DNA of 64,000 nucleotides from JAXGZG01 sp050952065 (GCA_050952065.1 JBMNKF010000002.1:1-64000), one strand, 5' to 3'; positions 26,312 to 36,212 are shown, counted from the stretch's first letter. The notes: a model not told the origin generated them from the letters alone. Numbers and translations are program-made.

Positions 26312-26625
26312 CAGCATCTCTCCAATCTCTGAGTCGACGGCATAGTTCGAGTCCGGTAAGGGGAATTCCTGCAGGGGCCGAGGCAGACCCCGCGAAATGC
26401 CGGAAAGACCGACTCTCATCTTGAAGCAAGGCGGGTTTTCCGGCACCCGACCGAGAATGCCGCCGGAATTTCCGACGCCCAACCGAGAACACTGCCGGAA
26501 ATCCCGACACCCCACGGCACCGCCGTTCCGGGTACACCGGAGTCCCGCCGCGTCGGCCGAAGCCAGGACCAAAAACCGCGCGCTTCGTTGAAAAGCTGTG
26601 CAGACGGGGAAAACCGGTCCGGTGC
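26312..26625. repeat. GC-rich intergenic region with imperfect 32-bp direct repeats
   Basis: The 314 bases between kal and kce hold no supported gene. Two imperfect 32-base units (about 26450-26481 and 26482-26513, each with ACCGAGAA and CCGGAA..CCGAC) stand in tandem. A related copy with TGCCGGAAA lies at 26398-26413. A nine-base inverted repeat (TGCCGGAAA 26398-26406 with TTTCCGGCA 26437-26445) is also present. The region looks GC-richer than its neighbours. Confidence 0.6.
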
Positions 26626-27012
26626 CTAATCCGGCTTGGCCTTAGGAACCACGACAGTCCCCCTCGCCCTGGCTACCAGCACAGGCTCGGGGAGGACTCG
26701 GGCTGCAGTGGGCCCTGCCTCGGGGTGGGGTTCGATAACCCTCCAGGCGTCCATCTCGATCTGGCGCGACCTTTGCCCAATCTTGGTGATCCTACCCCGA
26801 ATCTCGAGAAAATCCCCTGCTCTCACAGGCTGTTTGAACTCGACGAGGTCGTAAGATGCCAAGAGGCCCTCGTCACCGTCGGATCGTATGCAGAGCTCGG
26901 TGGCAACATCCCCGAAGTACTCCATGACCTTGGAACCCGCTGCGATACCCCCTGCGTAATGGACATCGCTCTGGGAAACCCTCACTCTTATGAGGGCTGT
27001 CGAAGTATTCAT
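26626..27012 (-). CDS. kal: 3-aminobutyryl-CoA ammonia-lyase (Kal)
   Basis: Kal removes ammonia from 3-aminobutyryl-CoA to give crotonyl-CoA, the last specific step of lysine fermentation. The 128-residue hotdog-fold protein has the family blocks VRVSQSDVHYAGG, YFGDVATELCIRSDGDEGL and YDLVEFKQPVRAGDFLEI. It starts six bases after the stop of ctpA, so it may be read from the same transcript, and kce follows after a repeat-bearing gap. The pairing with kce strongly supports the function. Confidence 0.93.
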   Translation of the reverse strand: MNTSTALIRVRVSQSDVHYAGGIAAGSKVMEYFGDVATELCIRSDGDEGLLASYDLVEFKQPVRAGDFLEIRGRITKIGQRSRQIEMDAWRVIEPHPEAGPTAARVLPEPVLVARARGTVVVPKAKPD

Positions 27013-27018
27013 GTTGCT

Positions 27019-28479
27019 CTACTCCCATGTCCCCGATTGGACTCTGTTTCTCAAGATCTCAATTCCCTTTTCCATGATGGGATCGCCCGCCAAGTCTCTG
27101 GCCTTCTGGATGCAGTTTACTCCCAACACGTTCATCATGGTTTCGGTGACAGTACCGCTGTAATCGAGTTCGTGTTCTCTACAAAAAGCAGTAATGGCCG
27201 CGGCAGTCTTAGGGCCGAAGATACCGTCAAGCTCGCCCACTGCGTAGCCAAGAAAGGCCAGGTTCTCTTGAACTGCCAAGACATCGAGCCCTATCATCCC
27301 TTGCCTCAAAGATCGTTTGAACTCGGGAGTGGCAGGGATCTGGATCTCAGGTGAACTCACTAAGTAGTCGGGCTCAAGCCCTTTACCTTCTATAGCCTGT
27401 CCTGAAGGAGTCCGGTATTCGGCGATAGTGAGCTTGATCCCTCCCATGTCGTCACCCAGATCGACCAGAGTCTGAATGCATCCTTTGCCGAAAGTCTTCT
27501 CACCAACTAGGACGCCTACACCTCGGTCACGGATTGCGCCTGCCAGTATCTCGGAAGCGCTGGCCGAGCCGCCGTTCACTAGAACAACCACAGGCACTGG
27601 TACAACATCCCTGGTGTTCTCGATAACCTCTTTGAGTTCCTTACGCCCGAGCTCAAAGATTGGGCCTTTGGGAACTAGGTGATTGGCCATATCTATACAC
27701 ACATCAACCAGGCCACCGGGATTGTCCCTGAGGTCTAGGACCAGTCCCTTCATACCGAAATTGCGCAAGACCTCGATGATGGCAGTAAACGTCCGACCTG
27801 CCTCTTCAGTAAACTCATTCACGCGTATATAGTGGAGATTGTCTCCCAGTTCCTTCACGTCCATCGACGGTTGCACGATGGTAGCCCGCACTATTGTGAG
27901 GTTCAGAACCTCTCCAGTAGATGACCGGAGGAACACCGCCTCAACCGGTGTACCGGGTTCGCCTCTTAAGAGAACCGCAGCGTCCCTGGGAAGCTTCCCC
28001 TTCATGTCATGCCCCTCTACCGAGACGATGACGTCTCCCGCACGAAGTCCCGCCTCTTGGGCCGGAGATCCTGAGAAGACGCCCACTATCATGAGCATAC
28101 CATCGACCAGTTCAATAGTGACGCCTATTCCTCCGTACTCGCCTTCAAGACTTGATAGCCAAGCGTTCAGTTGCTCCGGGGTAAAGAATTGCGAATACCG
28201 GTCACCCAGGGCGTCAATCATGCCTCTTATGGCACCCTGGTAAAGCAAGTCGACCGAAATGTCTTTGGTGTGGTAGTCGCGGATCAGGTCCTGCACCTCG
28301 ATAAGTAGCCGGAAAAACTCCGCTTGCTCTTTGGTAACTACTAAAGACTCGGTGGGCGCCTCTTGGGTCAAGACGTCCCCCTGAGAATACGTGACTCCAC
28401 CGGAAGCTAACACCAGCAAAATGGCAACAAGCAGGGTTAGAGCCGTCTTGCCTGTGGTAAAGCGTCTTATGGTTCTCAC
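27019..28479 (-). CDS. ctpA: C-terminal processing peptidase (S41) with PDZ and peptidoglycan-binding domains
   Basis: An exported serine protease of the CtpA/Prc family. The N-terminus has a signal or anchor segment (about 11-30), then the tail-protease domain with an embedded PDZ domain (about 115-200). The catalytic Ser is in GGSASASE (304-310) and Lys332 in FGKG. A peptidoglycan-binding domain follows (about 395-465, MIGLDVLAVQENLAFLGY). The GTG start at 28479 is nine bases from GGAG. Domain content resembles B. subtilis CtpB/CtpA. It is followed at 13 bases by a subtilase gene upstream in the same direction. Confidence 0.93.
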   Translation of the reverse strand: MRTIRRFTTGKTALTLLVAILLVLASGGVTYSQGDVLTQEAPTESLVVTKEQAEFFRLLIEVQDLIRDYHTKDISVDLLYQGAIRGMIDALGDRYSQFFTPEQLNAWLSSLEGEYGGIGVTIELVDGMLMIVGVFSGSPAQEAGLRAGDVIVSVEGHDMKGKLPRDAAVLLRGEPGTPVEAVFLRSSTGEVLNLTIVRATIVQPSMDVKELGDNLHYIRVNEFTEEAGRTFTAIIEVLRNFGMKGLVLDLRDNPGGLVDVCIDMANHLVPKGPIFELGRKELKEVIENTRDVVPVPVVVLVNGGSASASEILAGAIRDRGVGVLVGEKTFGKGCIQTLVDLGDDMGGIKLTIAEYRTPSGQAIEGKGLEPDYLVSSPEIQIPATPEFKRSLRQGMIGLDVLAVQENLAFLGYAVGELDGIFGPKTAAAITAFCREHELDYSGTVTETMMNVLGVNCIQKARDLAGDPIMEKGIEILRNRVQSGTWE

Positions 28480-28491
28480 GGCAGAGATCTC

Positions 28492-31400
28492 CTATTCATG
28501 AATAGTCTTCATCCTAGGGTACATCCCCGGATACTCTGAGTACAGCTCCAATCCCTCAAGACTGCTCTCATTGATAACGACTGTGGCCTTCCCGTTGCGG
28601 AGTTGAAACCATACATCCCCCAAGCGAACTAGTGCGTCAACTGGCTTTAGAGAGACTGAGTCCCAAGCGGACAGCGTCACAGCTGTTCGCCCGTTGGCCG
28701 CACTCCCGGTCCCGGCGTAAGTAAGGACGCTCGGAGAAAGACCCGTGACGTCTAACGCGACTAGACTTCTCAGCGTTCCGGTAGTCTCGTCCCAAAGTGC
28801 CAGATACACCTCGTTCTCCTGCCCAGGAGAGAAGCGATTGGGGATTGATACCTTGATACTCTTGCGACTGCCTGTGGGCCACGCAAACTCCTTGGATCCT
28901 GCGGACGCCTCTGAAGCCCCATATCTGGCCTGCTCTCGGGCGATTACCGTAGTCCATTTGAACGTCGCCTGGCTGTCCTGAAGCCCTCTAACCTCGATGT
29001 AAGCAATGTATTGCCCTGGAGCAGGGTTAACGAGGGTGAGTTCTTCGTCAGAAGTCTTCGGTTTGGCGGAGGATTTTACCTCAATCCAGCGATTGGCATC
29101 GGGATCCAGGTAATACAAGTAGACGTCTATGTCAGCGGCGGGATCGGAAACCTCGGAGATACCCAAGTAGAGATAACGGGTACCCTCTGTCACCCCCGTT
29201 ACCGACTTGGGCATGGAGACAGATGATGACGCAAGAAGCCTTTCGCTTGATACCCGGCCATTCCTGCCTTGCTCGATCACCATGGGTCTGCATAGGAACT
29301 CCACGCCTGGGTTGGCAAAGGGAACTTCTCCCACAACGGGTGCGCTCTCATCTTGAGACACGACCAGGGAGCAGTGCGACTCTGTGGCAGTGAGTCCTCG
29401 TCTTGTGAACGTGAGGTGGAACAGCGCTTCCAGGACACCAAAGATGTGGGAGGAGGGATCGCTAACCACCACTATCTCCCACACTCCGGGAGCAGGCAGA
29501 CGGACTGTGGTCGCGTCTTTGACAGAGGCAGTCCCGGCACCTACCCAAGGTCCTTCGTGTACCAGCCACCCCTTGTCATCGTAAACATAAAGCCTCTCGC
29601 GACCTCTGGGCCTTCCATCGCCGCCCTTTGGCACCTCCAAAGTGATGGAGAGAGATTCCACTCCGGGATTAACCCGCAAGTACTCTCTGTGCAGCATGCC
29701 TGGGCTCATGATGTGTTGAACAGTCAAAGTACCGGACGCTCCAAACCGTCTTGGCACCAATGCAGTGGCCAGCGCCCTCATCTCGATTCCCGGCATACTC
29801 GGGTCGTCCCCCGTCACAAACCCTGACGCGAGCCCCAAAGGAAGCCCTGGTTCCAACAGCAGCGCCATTTCCCTTTGCTCTACTGCGGGAATATGAAGAG
29901 ACAGAGTATTTGCCCTGGCCCAGATGGGGACATCCAGGCGGAGAGAAACATCAAACGGCATGAAACTATCTAGCCCGATAGGGATGAGTCCCGGTGTTTT
30001 GTCACGATCAAAGAAGCCTGACGTTTGGTATCGCCCACCCCACTCCGCCACAGTCCTGACACGGGAATACTTGCGCCCAGACTTGAGGATAGCCATGGCA
30101 TTGTCAGCATTCAATACTCCGGTCCCCTGTTCTACTGGAGAGACCCCTGGCAGTGCCACAGCCCCATCCTCCAGAGATTCTTTCAGTACGGTAGGAGACA
30201 ATGGAGTCCCGCTAGATCTCAACGCGCTTGCCACTGCAGCCGCCGCCCCTCCCGCATAGGCTGTAGCACACGAAGTGCCCTCGAAAAGCCATGTTGTGCT
30301 CCGGTCCGCTGCCCAACCGGGCACTTGCGCGGGCCCTATTGCCGGGGCGACTAAACTAACAGTGGCACCGCCAGACGTAGGGCCGATAGAAGACCATGGC
30401 CACATGCGCCCGGGAGTCAGTCCCAGCGCTTGACCCATGCTCCTGGGGATGTAAGCTCCAACAGACAGGACGTTAGGCAGCTCAGCATAATCAGCAAGTG
30501 TCCCGAGACCAGGGCCCTTGTTTCCGGCAGCGATCACAACCAATGCCCCGTATTCTCTTTCTGCCTTCCGTATGGCATCCTCAAAACTGTCATCGCTTTC
30601 TCCGGACAGAAGCGGAGCAACGCTCATTATCACTATCTTGGCTCCTTTTCGGCAAGCAGCCAGAATTCCCTGCGCCAGGAGACTCCAAGTAGTTCGCCCG
30701 GAAGAATCAACCGATTTCACCGAGATCAGCTTCGCCCCGGGAACCAACGCTGTGAACCCCGTGGCGCTGCCCAGAAGCACTGAGGCAACCTGTGTTCCAT
30801 GACCGTGGCCGTCGAATCCCAAAACGATCCGCGTACCGTTGTCCAGGATGTCGGTGAGCACAACATGCAGGTAACGTCCGCTGGGCAGACTCACTAAGAC
30901 ACCAGTACGTGAGTTCCGGAAGACTTCCAGACCCCTTTCTGACACCACAGAACCGTCGCAGTCAGTGTCAAGGTACACTGTATCGTACTGCCCGGCAATG
31001 TATCTGTCCGTGGCCACCACCAGAACCTTAAACCCCGCTCCCACGGCTTCCCTCAGTGGCGCATCAACTGGAAGATCAGTGATGCGGAACTCTCCTATCC
31101 TGACGCGGCCGCTCTTGCTGGGAATGCCCTTGACCTGAGCGGTGAGTTCGCCCACAGTGACCGCACCAGATGATGACGGGGAGACGGGACTAGAAAGCCT
31201 AACGTCACCTTCGCCAGTGAGGTCTATCCAATCGAGTAAACTGCCCGAAGACATGCTTGAGCCATCGACCCCGGTATCCACAACCCCGACGGTAATGCCC
31301 TGTCCCCGCGAGCTCGGGGAGCCAACGGACGGTCCAATCCCTAATTCGGATATGAGTTCGGAGGACCACAGGGCATCCACACTCTCTATGTTTGAAGGCT

Positions 31401-31521
31401 GAGCAGACGTCTGAAAAGGGGTCTCTGGAGCATACAGGTCTCCAGAAAGGCTCGGTGCGGCGCTTGAGGCAACAAACACCACAAGGCAAAGTATCAATAT
31501 GTAACTATGAGTCCGCTTCAT
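28492..31521 (-). CDS. Secreted subtilisin-like serine protease (S8)
   Basis: A large exported protease of about 1009 residues. ATG at 31521 behind AGGTG gives a clean signal peptide (MKRTHSYILILCLVVF). In numbering from the GTG at 31530, catalytic Asp85 (VVDTG), His244 (GHGHGT), Asn337 (AAGN) and Ser420 (GTSCATAYAGG) are all present. About 130 residues separate Asp and His from each other beyond the usual, with a segment resembling a PA-type insert (about 115-235). The 550-residue C-terminal part is beta-rich and not recognised. Substrate is unknown; the S-layer proteins next door are possible partners. Confidence 0.92.
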   Translation of the reverse strand: MKRTHSYILILCLVVFVASSAAPSLSGDLYAPETPFQTSAQPSNIESVDALWSSELISELGIGPSVGSPSSRGQGITVGVVDTGVDGSSMSSGSLLDWIDLTGEGDVRLSSPVSPSSSGAVTVGELTAQVKGIPSKSGRVRIGEFRITDLPVDAPLREAVGAGFKVLVVATDRYIAGQYDTVYLDTDCDGSVVSERGLEVFRNSRTGVLVSLPSGRYLHVVLTDILDNGTRIVLGFDGHGHGTQVASVLLGSATGFTALVPGAKLISVKSVDSSGRTTWSLLAQGILAACRKGAKIVIMSVAPLLSGESDDSFEDAIRKAEREYGALVVIAAGNKGPGLGTLADYAELPNVLSVGAYIPRSMGQALGLTPGRMWPWSSIGPTSGGATVSLVAPAIGPAQVPGWAADRSTTWLFEGTSCATAYAGGAAAAVASALRSSGTPLSPTVLKESLEDGAVALPGVSPVEQGTGVLNADNAMAILKSGRKYSRVRTVAEWGGRYQTSGFFDRDKTPGLIPIGLDSFMPFDVSLRLDVPIWARANTLSLHIPAVEQREMALLLEPGLPLGLASGFVTGDDPSMPGIEMRALATALVPRRFGASGTLTVQHIMSPGMLHREYLRVNPGVESLSITLEVPKGGDGRPRGRERLYVYDDKGWLVHEGPWVGAGTASVKDATTVRLPAPGVWEIVVVSDPSSHIFGVLEALFHLTFTRRGLTATESHCSLVVSQDESAPVVGEVPFANPGVEFLCRPMVIEQGRNGRVSSERLLASSSVSMPKSVTGVTEGTRYLYLGISEVSDPAADIDVYLYYLDPDANRWIEVKSSAKPKTSDEELTLVNPAPGQYIAYIEVRGLQDSQATFKWTTVIAREQARYGASEASAGSKEFAWPTGSRKSIKVSIPNRFSPGQENEVYLALWDETTGTLRSLVALDVTGLSPSVLTYAGTGSAANGRTAVTLSAWDSVSLKPVDALVRLGDVWFQLRNGKATVVINESSLEGLELYSEYPGMYPRMKTIHE

Positions 31522-31563
31522 GAACTGCACCTGCCTGACGCTTCGATTCCAAGTACCCCAGCA

Positions 31564-32412
31564 CTACAAAACGGAGATGATTGAGACCTGTCCTTCGTCA
31601 AAAACCAAGCCCACGCTCTGTCCTTTGCGGAGGCTTACAGGCGGGACACGCTTGTTCTTACTAAATACTTGTACAGTGGTAGGGTTCAGGGAGAACCGAA
31701 TCTCCTCGCCTTGAACGTCCAGGACCAAGTCAGATGCGCCTGACCCAACTTGAATGACGGTTCCGGCAATGTCCCAACGTCCACCACTCAGATCTAGGAG
31801 TCTGATCGCCAGTGTGGCTGCCTCTGCCCTACTCAAGTTGCGGTGGGGATGAAACCGGCCATCGCTATCTCCCTCAACCACGCCTCCGGCAGAAAGGCGC
31901 TTCACGGCTTCCCTGGCCCAGGCTGGAATATCGCTCTCGTCCCAAAAGGTTCTGCCAGATCCACTTGGCAAAGGTGCTCCCATGGCCAACCTGCAGCGGT
32001 CGATCATTGTGACGGCCTCGGCCCGCGTGATGTTTCGGTCTGGAGAAGCCCGCCGGTTGTCCTCGCCTTCGAAGATTCCTTTTTCGCGAGCGACCTCCAG
32101 GTAGCCCTTTGCCCAATAGTTGAGATCTACATCAGAAAAATACGAGGGAAGTCGCCGGGCGGCCAGTGCTGCGCTTTCTTCGCCCAAGAGTCTTATGAGG
32201 ATGGTGCAGAACTCAGCCCTGGTCACCGACCGGTCAGGCTGAAGGCTGCCGTCTGGGTAGCCCTTAACAAGGTCCCTGGATTGCGACTCTGAAAGCCATT
32301 GGTCTGCCCAGTGGTCGGGAGTCGCCAAACAGATTCCGGTTGCGGAAACAAACAACGCGATGGCCAAAAGCACACAAGCGCAAACCATGTAGGCGCGTCT
32401 GGACCTATGCAT
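31564..32412 (-). CDS. SLH-domain cell-surface protein
   Basis: ATG at 32412 behind GAGGGG gives a 282-residue protein with a signal peptide (MHRSRRAYMVCACVLLAIAL) and three S-layer homology domains. They are marked by WADQWLSE/YPDGSLQPDRSVTRAEF, YWAKGYLEV/SPDRNITRAEA and IPAWAREAVK/HPHRNLSRAEA. SLH domains bind secondary cell-wall polymers, usually pyruvylated. The last 65 residues form a small beta-rich domain of unknown role. The gene lies between the subtilase and the S-layer gene. Confidence 0.9.
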   Translation of the reverse strand: MHRSRRAYMVCACVLLAIALFVSATGICLATPDHWADQWLSESQSRDLVKGYPDGSLQPDRSVTRAEFCTILIRLLGEESAALAARRLPSYFSDVDLNYWAKGYLEVAREKGIFEGEDNRRASPDRNITRAEAVTMIDRCRLAMGAPLPSGSGRTFWDESDIPAWAREAVKRLSAGGVVEGDSDGRFHPHRNLSRAEAATLAIRLLDLSGGRWDIAGTVIQVGSGASDLVLDVQGEEIRFSLNPTTVQVFSKNKRVPPVSLRKGQSVGLVFDEGQVSIISVL

Positions 32413-32506
32413 GTTACCAATCCCCTCAAAAGCACTTGCATCCGATTGGACGCGGGCATACAACGTATGGTTCCAGGAAGACAGGCATATCGCACCAATA
32501 AGCACA

Positions 32507-32530
32507 GGGCGAGAGCTTTCGCTCTCGCCC
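32507..32530 (-). terminator. Hairpin terminator after the S-layer gene
   Basis: A perfect ten-base stem GGGCGAGAGC/GCTCTCGCCC with a four-base loop (GAAA in the minus-strand RNA) lies 30 bases beyond the S-layer stop. The following sequence TGTGCTTATT is only moderately T-rich. Confidence 0.65.
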
Positions 32531-32559
32531 AGGTACCTAATCCAGTTCAGTCCTCAAGA

Positions 32560-35077
32560 CTAATCGGCAGGATGTGTTACGGATACCATGCCGGGGGTTG
32601 TGTTAAGAACGTTCCCAGCGTAGTCTGCTGCAGTGACCGCCAGGGTTACCGTGGCACCAGGATCGCTCATGGTAACCTTGATGGTCCACACATTGCCTGA
32701 GGGGGTGTAGGTAACACCAGTCTTCGGCTCCGTGTACTTCTCGCCCGCGATCCAGACTGTGGGCATCTGAACTTCCTCGTCGAAGGTCAAGGTCACAGTC
32801 AGGTCACCGCCAGAGTAGCTAACGGCATACGAAGAGAGTTTCGGAGCGGTTGTGTCATCAGTCGCTTCGATGTACGTCGCGGTCAGCGCATCATAGAACA
32901 GCTTGTCGCCAAGCTCTATGTCAGCCAACTTAGCAGTGGCTCCGTCCCTTATGACAACTGCGGTCTTGGGGGCAGTCACAACATCGCCATTAGCCACGAT
33001 GAAAACGTAGTTGCCTTCACTGTCGGCAGAAATGCTCCGAACTGCGCTGGCAACATCCTCCTTGAAGGCGTAGCCGGCTACCTTGGCAGCCTTACCGGTT
33101 GCTACATCCCAAGTGATGACGACTTTCTTTCCGTTCAGTTCAGACAGCTGCTTGGAGACTCCGTTAAGGGTAACGGGAGCGCCGCTCACCGTAGTGATAG
33201 CCTCGGTCTCGCCACCAGTAAAGACGACTGTGAATTCGCTCCTCTACGGTGTCCCACTTACCGGTACCCTCGAGAGTGGGTGAGTAGAGGTTGACCTCGC
33301 TTATGGCGCCGCCGGCGCTTCTCACGATGTGGATGCCATCGTCAACCTTGAAGGTCTCAACGAAATAGGTGGCATAGGGTCGGTCGGTCGGGTCGGCAGC
33401 CAGAGTGTTCTTGAATACCTTGTCGTTACCTATGGTGTCCACTGGCACTGTAACCGTAGAACCATTGGCGAGAACGAGCTTGTATTCGGTAGTGACCGTA
33501 GTGCCGCTGACTGTCTCTACGCTAACACCAACAATGGTGCTGACGATCTCCAGAGCGGTCGTGGTCACGTCCGCCACCGCACTGACCTTGTTGTCGCGGT
33601 TCAGATTGAGATCGTAGTAGCCGCCAACATTGATCGCATTGAAGACAGCTGCATCCTTGCACACATAAACGGTGCTGACATCGTCAACTACCCCAGTGAT
33701 CTGGTAAGTAGTGCCCGAATGATACTTGGCAGTGATCTTAACGCCCTTGACAATGTTCGCCCAGGCATCGAGCCATACGATCTTGCCGTCCTCTAAGGTG
33801 AAGGAGCAGTCGTCATCGGGGTTCAGATTGGCCCATGTAGCGGCTACGTTGTTCTTGAAGATGGAAGCATCCTTGGCCAAGGCGTACTCTGTGGAGTCGC
33901 CGTCAAACTTCAGTTTGTAGACAACACCGGTCATGTCGATAGAGGTGAGCTTCTTCTCGATGACTTTCCCAGTGTAATCGAGGTAACGGGCCTCGACCTT
34001 GTAGACCTCGCCGTCCTCGTTCAGCCAGATGTTAGCGCTGGTATCGAGCAGAGCGACCAGCTTGTTGGCCAGACTGCCCGTGAGGTCCGCGCCATTCTTC
34101 TTGGCATCCAGACCTGCGCCGTCAGATCCGCCGGCAACATCATAGGTTACTCCGCCAACAGTGAGGGTTCCGGCGGAAACGTTAACGGCCGTAACTTTGC
34201 CTACAACGTAGTCGGCAACAGTGGTAGTAACGAAGACTACCTCGTTCTTGGTGTTCATCCAGCTGTTAACGGCATAGCCACTGAGGGACGTTACCTTGTC
34301 GACTTTGCCGTACACAACTACATCAGCAACGTACTTCTTGGTTTCGCTGCCGATAGTGATTTCCTTATTGGTAGTGTCTACATCGGCAACAACGCCAGAA
34401 GGCCCAGGCTTAACGCCAAGATTCTTCTCACCGAAGCTTGGCCCACTGACGGGTTGGAACTCGCCGGGGTAATCTTCCTTGTCGGGCTCGTAAACGAAGC
34501 TCTTGGTGAGCATGCCGCCTATCATGCGAGCCACGAACGCTCTGGTAGCAGACTCGGTAGGAACAAACCCGGACTCAACCAAGTCAACACCCTGCCTGGC
34601 GCCTTCCATAATGTAGTTCAAGGGCCATCTTCCAGGCAGCGAATCCTTGTACCCGAGAGCTCTCATTACCATGGTGAGAGCTTCGGCCTGGCTGACGGGG
34701 TCATCGGGTTTGAATGTGCCATCCGGATAACCCTTGATGACTCCACGACTAACGGCGACGTTGATGTAGCCGTAAGCCCAGCTTTGCTTTGCGGTGACAT
34801 CGGGGAACTGTGTCGGATATGCTGCATACCCGGCAGAGACCTCGAGCCCAAGAGCTCTGACTATCATCGCGCAGAACTCAGCCCTCGTAATGCTATCATC
34901 GGGGTTGAAGTAGCCCAGGTCGTCACCCTTGACCAAACCAAGGGTCTTGAGCAAGGCGACGGTTTCCTCGTCTTCGTGCCCCTCAGTGTCGGGGAATGGA
35001 GACGCGGCAAATGCGACGCTTGCCAGCCCAAGTATCATTGCCGCTGCCAGAGCAACAGCAAAGATCTTTTTCAACAC
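32560..35077 (-). pseudogene. S-layer protein with SLH domains, one-base frameshift
   Basis: The start is GTG at 35077 behind a perfect AAAGGAGG. A signal peptide (LKKIFAVALAAAMILGLASV) is followed by SLH domains (about residues 27-200 with SITRAEFCAMIVRALG and DPVSQAEALTMVMRALG), then a long Val/Thr/Lys-rich beta region. The frame breaks near 33238: one extra base (C on the minus strand) separates KWDTVEE from EFTVVF. Removing it joins both parts into one 838-residue protein that ends with an Ig-like region (LTVTLTFDEEVQMP). No slippery heptamer is seen, so programmed shifting is unlikely. The cause is a real mutation or a sequence error. The leader and promoter suggest strong expression. 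Confidence 0.85.
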
Positions 35078-35424
35078 GCTTGTATCCTCCTTTGTCGTGT
35101 TAGGTACCTTTTGAGTACTTAACCGGTCAACTTCGTTGACTCTGGATCTGGAATGAACCAACCTAGAGCCTACTGCTTAATGTTGGTTTGCCCGAGACCC
35201 CCCCTTCCAGGAATTCCTCTACAGCCTTCCACCTTACCCGGATTTAGCCCTCCTTTTGGAGGGCGACTCCCGTCTGTGTATGAAAAGGAGTCCGTATGAT
35301 CAGGTGTGTTTTGGGAGCCTATCTTGCATCCGGGTAGGTTCTTTGTCTCTCTTCTGTTTGGTCCTCATTCTGCCGATACAATTTGCCTGGATAACGGCCG
35401 TTTTATGGACAACTTCCCAGGCTA
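35078..35424 (-). other. Long structured 5' leader of the S-layer mRNA
   Basis: About 347 bases lie between the predicted transcription start and the S-layer GTG. Hairpins seen in the minus strand are GCCCTCC-AAAA-GGAGGGC (35245-35262), AACCAAC with GTTGGTT (about 35162-35193), and GTCAAC-GAA-GTTGAC (35128-35142). No known riboswitch pattern was recognised. Long leaders stabilise many S-layer messages; that role is inferred here. Confidence 0.55.
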
Positions 35425-35430
35425 TGGCCG

Positions 35431-35460
35431 ATTATAGCACCCATCGCCAATAGAGGTCAA
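35431..35460 (-). promoter_or_regulatory. Sigma-A promoter of the S-layer gene
   Basis: Minus strand TTGACC (35460-35455), 18 bases, then a perfect TATAAT (35436-35431). It is the best vegetative promoter seen in the window and points at the S-layer gene. Between it and pcp (35461-35585) only a seven-base inverted repeat (AGGCGAA 35520, TTCGCCT 35558) was noted. Confidence 0.7.
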
Positions 35461-35585
35461 ACTATCTTGTCAAGGAAACTGCAGGTAATATAAGGTTTAT
35501 CTGTGTTGGTTGCCCAAATAGGCGAAACAAGCCAATACTTAGTGAATGCTCTACTTCTTCGCCTCGTTGAAAAATCCTTCTTTAC

Positions 35586-36212
35586 TTAGCCACTATTTGT
35601 AAGGTCTTCCACGATGATTGTCAATGCTTTAGCCACCGCGTCACAAATAGTCGAGAGGCTCATGGACGGTCTTGGAGCCTTTCCTGCCACCATTTCGGGT
35701 GTGGCGGGAACGTGAATGAACCCCGATAAGGCTTTCTTGTCCGTAATCTTGATGTGATGGACAGCGACGTAAAAAACGTAATTACAGAGATACGTACCAG
35801 CCGAGAAACTCAAGCGTGCGGGTATCTTAGCCTGAACCAGAGCCTTGACTATCTTCTCTGTTGGGATCGTGGCAAAGTACGCATCAGCGCCTATTGGAGA
35901 TATGGCCCTTTCCTGTGGAACCTGCCCGGCGTTGTCTTTTGCATCTGCCGTATAGTTGATAGCGACCTTCTCCACGCATATCTCTGGCCTTCCCGCGGCA
36001 AGCCCAAGCGACAAAACAACCTCTGGGTCGAACTCATCTATGTACCCTTCAAGAACCCTCTTGGCAGTGCCCCACTCCACCGGCAATACCTTGGAAACCA
36101 CCGTGCGCCCGGCGATCTCCAGCCCGCCGAGCTTCTTGGCAACCTCTCCGGACGGATTGACATCATCGCCACCGAAAGGTTCAAACCCGGTCAGGAGCAG
36201 AGTTCCTTTCAT
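35586..36212 (-). CDS. pcp: Pyrrolidone-carboxylate peptidase
   Basis: This cytoplasmic cysteine peptidase removes N-terminal pyroglutamate. The 208-residue product has the family opening LLTGFEPFGGDDVNPS, the catalytic Glu in GRPEICVEKVAIN, Cys in SAGTYLCNYVFY and His in FIHVPATPE. ATG at 36212 is preceded by GAGGTGAT. The 207 bases upstream, towards phzF, look AT-rich and contain no gene. Confidence 0.95.
   Translation of the reverse strand: MKGTLLLTGFEPFGGDDVNPSGEVAKKLGGLEIAGRTVVSKVLPVEWGTAKRVLEGYIDEFDPEVVLSLGLAAGRPEICVEKVAINYTADAKDNAGQVPQERAISPIGADAYFATIPTEKIVKALVQAKIPARLSFSAGTYLCNYVFYVAVHHIKITDKKALSGFIHVPATPEMVAGKAPRPSMSLSTICDAVAKALTIIVEDLTNSG

Noticed and set aside
33164..33260. Programmed frameshift in the S-layer gene
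   Set aside because: No slippery heptamer, internal Shine-Dalgarno or downstream structure was seen at the break; mutation or sequence error is simpler.
35256..35453. Membrane-like 65-residue plus-strand frame
   Set aside because: It is antisense to the S-layer leader and promoter, lacks a ribosome-binding site, and its hydrophobicity follows from a pyrimidine-rich stretch.
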